From NCBI GenBank assembly GCA_034440615.1, contig JAOTOM010003827.1, positions 1 to 64,000 on the forward strand: DNA of 64,000 nucleotides, written 5' to 3'. Below are positions 59,101 through 64,000 of this stretch, one piece after another. This stretch comes from Ashinkailepas kermadecensis (Eukaryota; Arthropoda; Thecostraca; Neolepadidae). Position 1 is the stretch's first letter. Every line of letters starts with the position of its first letter. The notes beneath the pieces were generated by a model, which had not been told where the DNA came from, ran no database searches, and saw nothing but the letters and a program-made list of their open reading frames with translations. The translations under genes were made by a program, and so were the position numbers.

Positions 59101-62100
59101 GTGAGTCGCCAAAAGTGGCCCAACCACACTTGGTCCCCGTGAATTTCACGACGCATGTGCATGCATCTCCACATGTGTTGACTGATACAACGCATCGTAT
59201 TTATTTCACCTGTGCTCATGCAGACTAGCACGTTAATACGCTGACCGAAGGTGGCGGAATCCGCCCTTCCCTCATGTCTTTTTCTACAATACCTCATCAA
59301 TTATAGCGGATATGTTGCAATGGTATCGATGGTCTTGTAAAAAAATGTATCATCACATTATGTGCACAATACACCATTTTAAAATCTGTTGGTAACTATA
59401 GGAAGTGCGGGGGTGCAAAGTCCACTGACCGGCTGGCGGCCGCCGAACGTTCAAGGTCACAAAGGTTTCGTTGGTGCAGTAGCGCAGCGGTGGCATTTGA
59501 TCAACCTCATTTGATTATGAAGACCTAGAGACCTAGGGTCATAAAATTGATACTGAAGCGAGGTCTTTACAGCCGTAATCCACCCTCCAAATTGTGTGCT
59601 TCTAGCTTGAGTGGTTTCCGAGATCTTAGGTGGGGAGCCGAATCCCCCATCCGGTGCGCGTTATGTGAGTGGCTCTCCGGCGCGATTGTTAAGTTTGGGT
59701 TTGACAACTTGTTGAAATGGAGCCATGGGTAAATCGCACCGTATTGTTTCTTTTCAGCATCATAGTTGTCTAGTGACGTGGATAACACATATTTTCGAGC
59801 GCTCAGGGAGGCATGCAAAACCATCAAAGATGGCGGATGCACGACCTAAACAGCTTGACAAGGAGCTGTCCTGAGTCGCCTGAAAACTAAACCAAAGCCA
59901 CCACCACGGTACCATTTCCTGGAGTAAAAACAATTCGCGATGTCTTACATTCAAAGCTGTGTTGCACATCCGAACTGAAAGCCCACCTCTCTCAGACTCT
60001 TGACACTAATTCACCGGCATGCAACTGGAATTAGCGCACCGAGAATACTGCATTTTACATTTCATCGCTCACCACAAATACTTACAAGAACCACATCTTC
60101 TTAGCACATTGTGACACATCCTGTCACATGTGTCCACATCCTGTCACTCATCCACATTGCCTCTCCCTAATGAAATTGACATAATAATGCATGACTGCAA
60201 CATAGGTCCCAGTGATATCGACAGAGTGACACATGCTCTTGGAAACTGCACACTGGCTTCTAAGGCACTGACACACTGGCTCATATGAATGTGCTTTGTG
60301 TTGTAAATGTGAAGAATATGAACGAATCAAATCGAATGAAGCCTTCGTCCTGATCGCGTGGAAAGGATGATGTAGTATTCATGGCTTTTGTAGACCAGCC
60401 AGTATGCTTAACTCCATTCTTTCCAGCCTTGTATCAACTAAGTCATCCAGATCTGCCTATAGAACATACTGGTACGGATATGATACTTTAGCTCGCAGAC
60501 GCATACCAAATATATTCAGTATATCACCAAATTGTCTGAGAGCTAGTGCTGATATTTGCCGATACCAAACATATACTACACATACTACACATTTACTACA
60601 CATTTGTGTTCGCAATTCGGCGCACGCAGTACTCGGAGTTGCCGCTTCTCGTTAATTAATTTGTATCTTGCTTTGCTCTTTGTCCCACTTAGTTGCAGAA
60701 TTAACTCACCTTCAGACTGTATGCACTTTGTTGACGGTTTCACTGTAATGCAGCTGCATCCTGTTTTCATTAATTCGGCCCTACAATAGTACCTATATCT
60801 AGGACGTACCCGATGATTAAGTTGGGATGAAGGAAGTATGTTACGGAAGTCGTAGAGTGATATGGAGATGGTGGACAAATATTTGATCCTTAGTTTTCTA
60901 CTTCAATAGTTAAGAAATGGGCTTCATCAGCATACATAGCATCGGATGCCCTGGCCACATAGCAGAGGCCAAGCATTTGCTGAAGGCTGATCCTTCCTGA
61001 ATATGTCCTTGATTACCGCTGTAATTCTTGCTACAAGACTGTCTGACAGCAAATGCCCATTATTGCTGACCACAACAATTCATTGAAATCGATCAGCTAA
61101 TGGCAAATGTCAGCTGGCATCGATAAATGGCCTCGTGATGCGATATTCTGCAGCATCACACAATAGAAGCAAATATGGATGGAAGCCCCAAGTCGGCCGG
61201 CCAGACATACGCCCGGGTTCAAAGCTGACTCCATGCATTGGGAACGTGCGCTTCCCGTTAATGTGAGTCAAGAAGCATGCATTAAGCATGTGCTTGGCCT
61301 TGAGCTTGGGGCCCTGCGGCCTTGTGGTCGAAACAGGCTCCGCCTACCACCGAAATGTCATCAGCACTGGCCGCGCCGGGACGCCGCCGCCGCCCGTCGC
61401 AGCCAAGGTATGCGGCCGGCGCAGATCCCACGCAGGATTTTCATTCATTACGCTGCGCCAATCAAATTGGCGTGGGAATGTTCTCAGGGTAAATGCATGG
61501 ACCTGCAATGCTCGAAGCAACAGTTAAAAAAAGGCGACACATCTTGACAGTTACGACCACGGGCGTCACTTTGTGAAATTTATTGGGGGGGGATTGATGT
61601 TTTGATTCCATTTTTATCCGGAGAGGGGCGCCATCGGCTGAAAATAACTCATTGATCGGGGGAGGGGTGCACTTGAGCGTTCCGATGGGCGTCTCCAAAG
61701 GCTCAATGGATACGCTTCGGTATGATTGGGGACAAATTAATGATTGGGCGGGGGGGGGGGGATAGTTGGCCCCTTAACGCATACGAAATGACACCCGACA
61801 ACGCTGAAGAAACATAAAAATGCTCAGTACCCTATTTACGGTCCACAAGGGTGCCTGTGATGACTTCCGATCTACCAACAGCTGGCAGCAAAGGTGTAGT
61901 CAAAGAAATATCGATCCATTCCATTTCAATCTAATTCATATGGGTGCAATTTCACTTGTGTGACAGAACAGTAACGCCTCTCAGTTCCCCTTTCTTTTGT
62001 CCTCCCTTTGACGACACATCTGCATATAGTCATAAATAACACAGGAGGCCATCTATCTACCCACTTATCCCATTGTCTAGCACCGTCTAATCCCGCGCCA

Positions 62101-62205
62101 ACAGGGTTCTGCTGATGGTATTCAATGGCTTGGCAGATCTGTCTCGGGCGGTGGAATCTTTTGTCATCACCCGGCAACCAGTTTTGTATATGCGAAATGG
62201 ATTGT
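59101..62205. other. Intron 4 of the TEP-family gene; old repeats
   Basis: 59515-59680 carries the CCGAGATCTTAGGTGGGGAG and AATCCCCCATCCGGTGCGCG words of the repeat at 15220-15370. 61590-61770 is G-rich with GGGGAGGGGTGC words like transposon ends. 61926-62200 reads on minus as HIQNWLPGDDKRFHRPRQIC and more without a stop for a while, but I cannot name it. No TEP exon recognised. Confidence 0.45.
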
Positions 62206-62229
62206 CGCAAATAGGTAACCCTATTTGCG
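62206..62229. repeat. Perfect 10-bp hairpin at the LINE 5' boundary
   Basis: CGCAAATAGG (62206-62215) and CCTATTTGCG (62220-62229) are exact reverse complements around a TAAC loop. The right arm is the first part of the LINE open frame. The left arm may be a short inverted piece made during insertion (twin priming or end repair) or a chance match. Confidence 0.85.
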
Positions 62230-62769
62230 CAAAAGGTAGCTGAGGATAGAGAGGGGGAGGTTTTAGTTATAGGGGACTCAAGAGTTAGGTACGTGGACCA
62301 TACTTTTTGTAGCAGGAACCCCAACAAACGGATTCGTGTTTGCTTCCCAGGGGCCCAGGTAAAGGATGTTGGTGATAGGATAGAAGGAGTAATGAAGGGT
62401 AGTGGAGAGAGCACAACGGTAATTGTGCAGGTTGGTGTAAATGATGTAGGAAAAGCAAAAACAGAGGAAACAATACAAGAGTATAGGGCTTTGATAGGTA
62501 GGCTAACTGTAAGTAGGAAACGAGGAATGGTAACATCCATCCTCCCTATGGTTAACGCAAGCATAGAGTGGTACTCAAGGGCCATTGGGCTGAATACCAG
62601 GGTGGCCAAGATTTGTAAGGAACTTGGCGTGGGGTTCTTGGATTTGTGGGGGGATTTCTGGGGGAGGACTGAAATGTTTGCATTAGATGGGTTACATTTG
62701 AGCAAGAGAGGAGTTGAATTGCTCAGCCATAGGTATGAGGAGGCTCTCAATAGGAAACAGGGAAACTAG
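62215..62769 (+). CDS. CR1-type LINE ORF1, C-terminal esterase (SGNH hydrolase) domain, 5'-truncated
   Basis: The frame is open from 62215 (after TAG at 62212) to TAG at 62767-62769, with no upstream ATG; the GTG at 62293 is not a convincing start. It contains all SGNH blocks: VLVIGDSRVRY (block I, nucleophile Ser), VCFPGAQVKD (Gly block), VIVQVGVNDVGKAK (GxND) and FALDGLHLSKRGVELLSH (D..H). This esterase-bearing ORF1 is characteristic of CR1-group non-LTR retrotransposons. The role proposed in the literature is RNP/membrane handling, not proven. The N-terminal half of ORF1 is missing, so the copy is 5'-truncated, but the remaining frame has no defects, suggesting a young insertion. The stop is preceded by a -1 slippery heptamer. 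Confidence 0.85.
   Translation, partial: VTLFAQKVAEDREGEVLVIGDSRVRYVDHTFCSRNPNKRIRVCFPGAQVKDVGDRIEGVMKGSGESTTVIVQVGVNDVGKAKTEETIQEYRALIGRLTVSRKRGMVTSILPMVNASIEWYSRAIGLNTRVAKICKELGVGFLDLWGDFWGRTEMFALDGLHLSKRGVELLSHRYEEALNRKQGN
62760..62766 (+). promoter_or_regulatory. Candidate -1 ribosomal frameshift site GGGAAAC
   Basis: In the ORF1 frame the end reads CAG GGA AAC TAG. The bases G GGA AAC fit the canonical X XXY YYZ slippery heptamer. A -1 slip gives GGG AAA, then CTA GGC AGG, which is the ORF2 frame. The zero-frame stop is directly after the heptamer. A 3' stimulatory structure is expected but I could only see weak candidates (GCAGG 62770-62774 with CTTGC 62808-62812; CTTGCAAACAAG). Confidence 0.6.
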
Positions 62770-64000
62770 GCAGGTCATGGGGGGATGTAGCTGATAGAGA
62801 GAGAAGTCTTGCAAACAAGGGAAGGAATGGTTTATCATGTTTTTACGCCAATGCCAGAAGTGTTAGGAACAAAATTGGGGAACTGCATGCTTATATGTTG
62901 TCTGAAAAGCTAGATTTGGTATGCATAACAGAGGCATGGGTTAATGAAAGCATTTTTGGAGACAACTTGCAAGAATTCGAATTGACAGGCTACAACATGC
63001 ATGCTTATCAAAGGCAGGCAAGGATAGGAGGAGGTATACTGTTGTATGTCAGACAAGAAATGAAATGTCATTCCATAGAAGATAGTGTACATGATGAAGG
63101 TGTAGAATCCTTGTGGTTAGATATCATTCTGAAAAATGGAACACAATTTAGGGTTGGGGCATTTTATAGACCTCCAGACCAGAATGAAAACACGGACAGG
63201 TTGATGCAGGAAGAGATAAGTAGGAGAGTAAAGGAGAGAACTGTTTTGTTGGGGGATTTCAACATAACAGGATTGGGAAGCAAAACTATAGGTCTAAACA
63301 AATCGGGAAGAAGCTTCATGGATTGTTTTGAGGAGAATTTGTTTTTTCAAATGATACATGAACCTACAAGGGAAAATGAAATATTAGATCTTGTGCTTAC
63401 TAATGAGGAAAATTTTGTACAAAATGTGAACATAGGAGAGACTTTGGGTAATAGTGATCACAACATTATACGCTTCTCATTGTATGTTGGAAATGTAGGA
63501 ACCAATAAGACATTGATTCCTAATTTTGCTAAAGGGAATTACAATGAGTTCAGGATCTTCCTGAATGAAATTGATTGGGAAGACTTATTGAAAGGCTTAG
63601 ATGCTTATGAAATGTGGAGAATGATAAAATATAAACTATTTCAAGGTCAGGATAGGTTCATTCCCAATAGGCAAATTAGATTAACCAGGGTTCAGCTCCC
63701 TTCATGGCTGACCAGGGAAGTAAAGCATTTACTGGAGTCAAAGAAGCAGGCATTCAAGAAACTAAAATATGCTAACTCTGAGGTAAACCTCAAATCATAT
63801 CAAATAGCTAGAAATAAAGTTAGGAGGTGTGTTAGGGCATCTAAAAGACTGGCTGAAATCAAATTAGCTCGGGAATGTTCGGCAGGTAATGCTAAGAGAT
63901 TCTTTAGTTTCTACAAATTTAAGGCTAAAAAGTGTGGTGTAGGACCACTGGAGGTAGATGGGGAATTAGTGGTTGATGATTGTGATATTGTGGAATCCTT
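62760..64000 (+). CDS. CR1-type LINE ORF2, apurinic-like endonuclease domain (runs off the window)
   Basis: The -1 frame is open from 62754 to the window edge (over 410 codons) without a stop. It reads LSCFYANARSVRNKIGELHA (N at 62850), DLVCITEAWVNES (Glu at 62931), ARIGGGILLYVRQEM, GAFYRPPDQNENTD, VLLGDFNITG (Asp/Asn at 63255-63263), IHEPTRENEILDLVLTNEEN and GNSDHNIIRFSLYVG (SDH from 63453). All catalytic residues of the exonuclease-endonuclease-phosphatase fold appear present, then the CR1-type linker (PSWLTREVKHLLESKKQAF, RNKVRRCVRASKRLAE). The endonuclease nicks the target for reverse transcription; the RT domain should follow outside the window. The first in-frame ATG is only at 62895, inside the conserved domain, so translation probably depends on frameshifting or reinitiation. 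Confidence 0.9.

Larger units (their letters stand above)
62215..64000 (+). mobile_element. CR1-type non-LTR retrotransposon, 5'-truncated
   Basis: Orientation plus, same as the TEP gene in whose intron it lies. It contains the ORF1 esterase end and the ORF2 endonuclease in uninterrupted frames. The domain order and the ORF2 motifs match the CR1 clade rather than Jockey/I, L1 or RTE. The 3' end is outside the window. Confidence 0.85.

Noticed and set aside
61926..62750. 274-residue minus-strand ORF
   Set aside because: Most of it is antisense to the LINE esterase frame, which has clear SGNH motifs; the remaining ~90 residues match nothing I know.

Overview
This is a metazoan nuclear window with no bacterial-style gene density. 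It holds long introns, GT-AG exons, a tRNA-derived SINE, several classes of eukaryotic transposon, and very many micro- and minisatellites. Degenerate CCTAA tracts (complement of the arthropod telomere repeat TTAGG) hint at an arthropod. That is inference only; the sequence alone does not settle the taxon. Most of the long open frames are artefacts of tandem repeats whose unit length is a multiple of three.

The one convincing host gene is the 5' part of a plus-strand thioester-containing protein / alpha-2-macroglobulin / CD109-family gene. I can assemble four coding exons with matching splice phases: 13051-13235 (signal peptide), 53837-54044 (MG1), 54364-54532 (end of MG1, start of MG2) and 59030-59100 (MG2). 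Together they give 211 codons, and the gene continues past the window. Intron 1 would be about 40.6 kb. The acceptor regions of exon 2 and exon 4 have each become minisatellites. Every unit carries a copy of the 3' splice site plus the first coding bases: about 4 decoy units before exon 2 and about 61 before exon 4.

Layout: 1-5.8 kb, nested and tandem repeat units including a near-identical 1.8-kb duplication 4 kb apart. 6-10 kb, a hAT MITE, a Penelope-like element fragment with a GIY-YIG domain between (TA)n tracts, and a SINE. 12.4-13.2 kb, a 4x90-bp repeat and the first TEP exon. 14.3-19.5 kb, hAT-type MITEs and large elements filled with a degenerate ~30-bp repeat. 21.6-25.7 kb, a chain of minisatellites around a SINE. 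28.5-29.5 kb, a diverged inverted repeat. 33.8-35 kb, an internally deleted piggyBac transposase. 37.7-39.4 kb, a dead non-LTR reverse transcriptase on the minus strand. 41.2-43.8 kb, a 72-bp minisatellite. 46.8-47.4 kb, the possible left end of a PIF/Harbinger element with a Myb/SANT-like exon. 50.8-52.3 kb, another element with the degenerate repeat. 53.5-59.1 kb, TEP exons 2-4. 62.2 kb to the end, a young-looking CR1-type LINE.

The most striking items are the splice-site minisatellites in the TEP gene and the CR1 ORF1/ORF2 junction. There a canonical -1 slippery heptamer (G GGA AAC) lies directly before the ORF1 stop and leads exactly into the ORF2 frame. No CRISPR array, rRNA or complete tRNA gene was seen.
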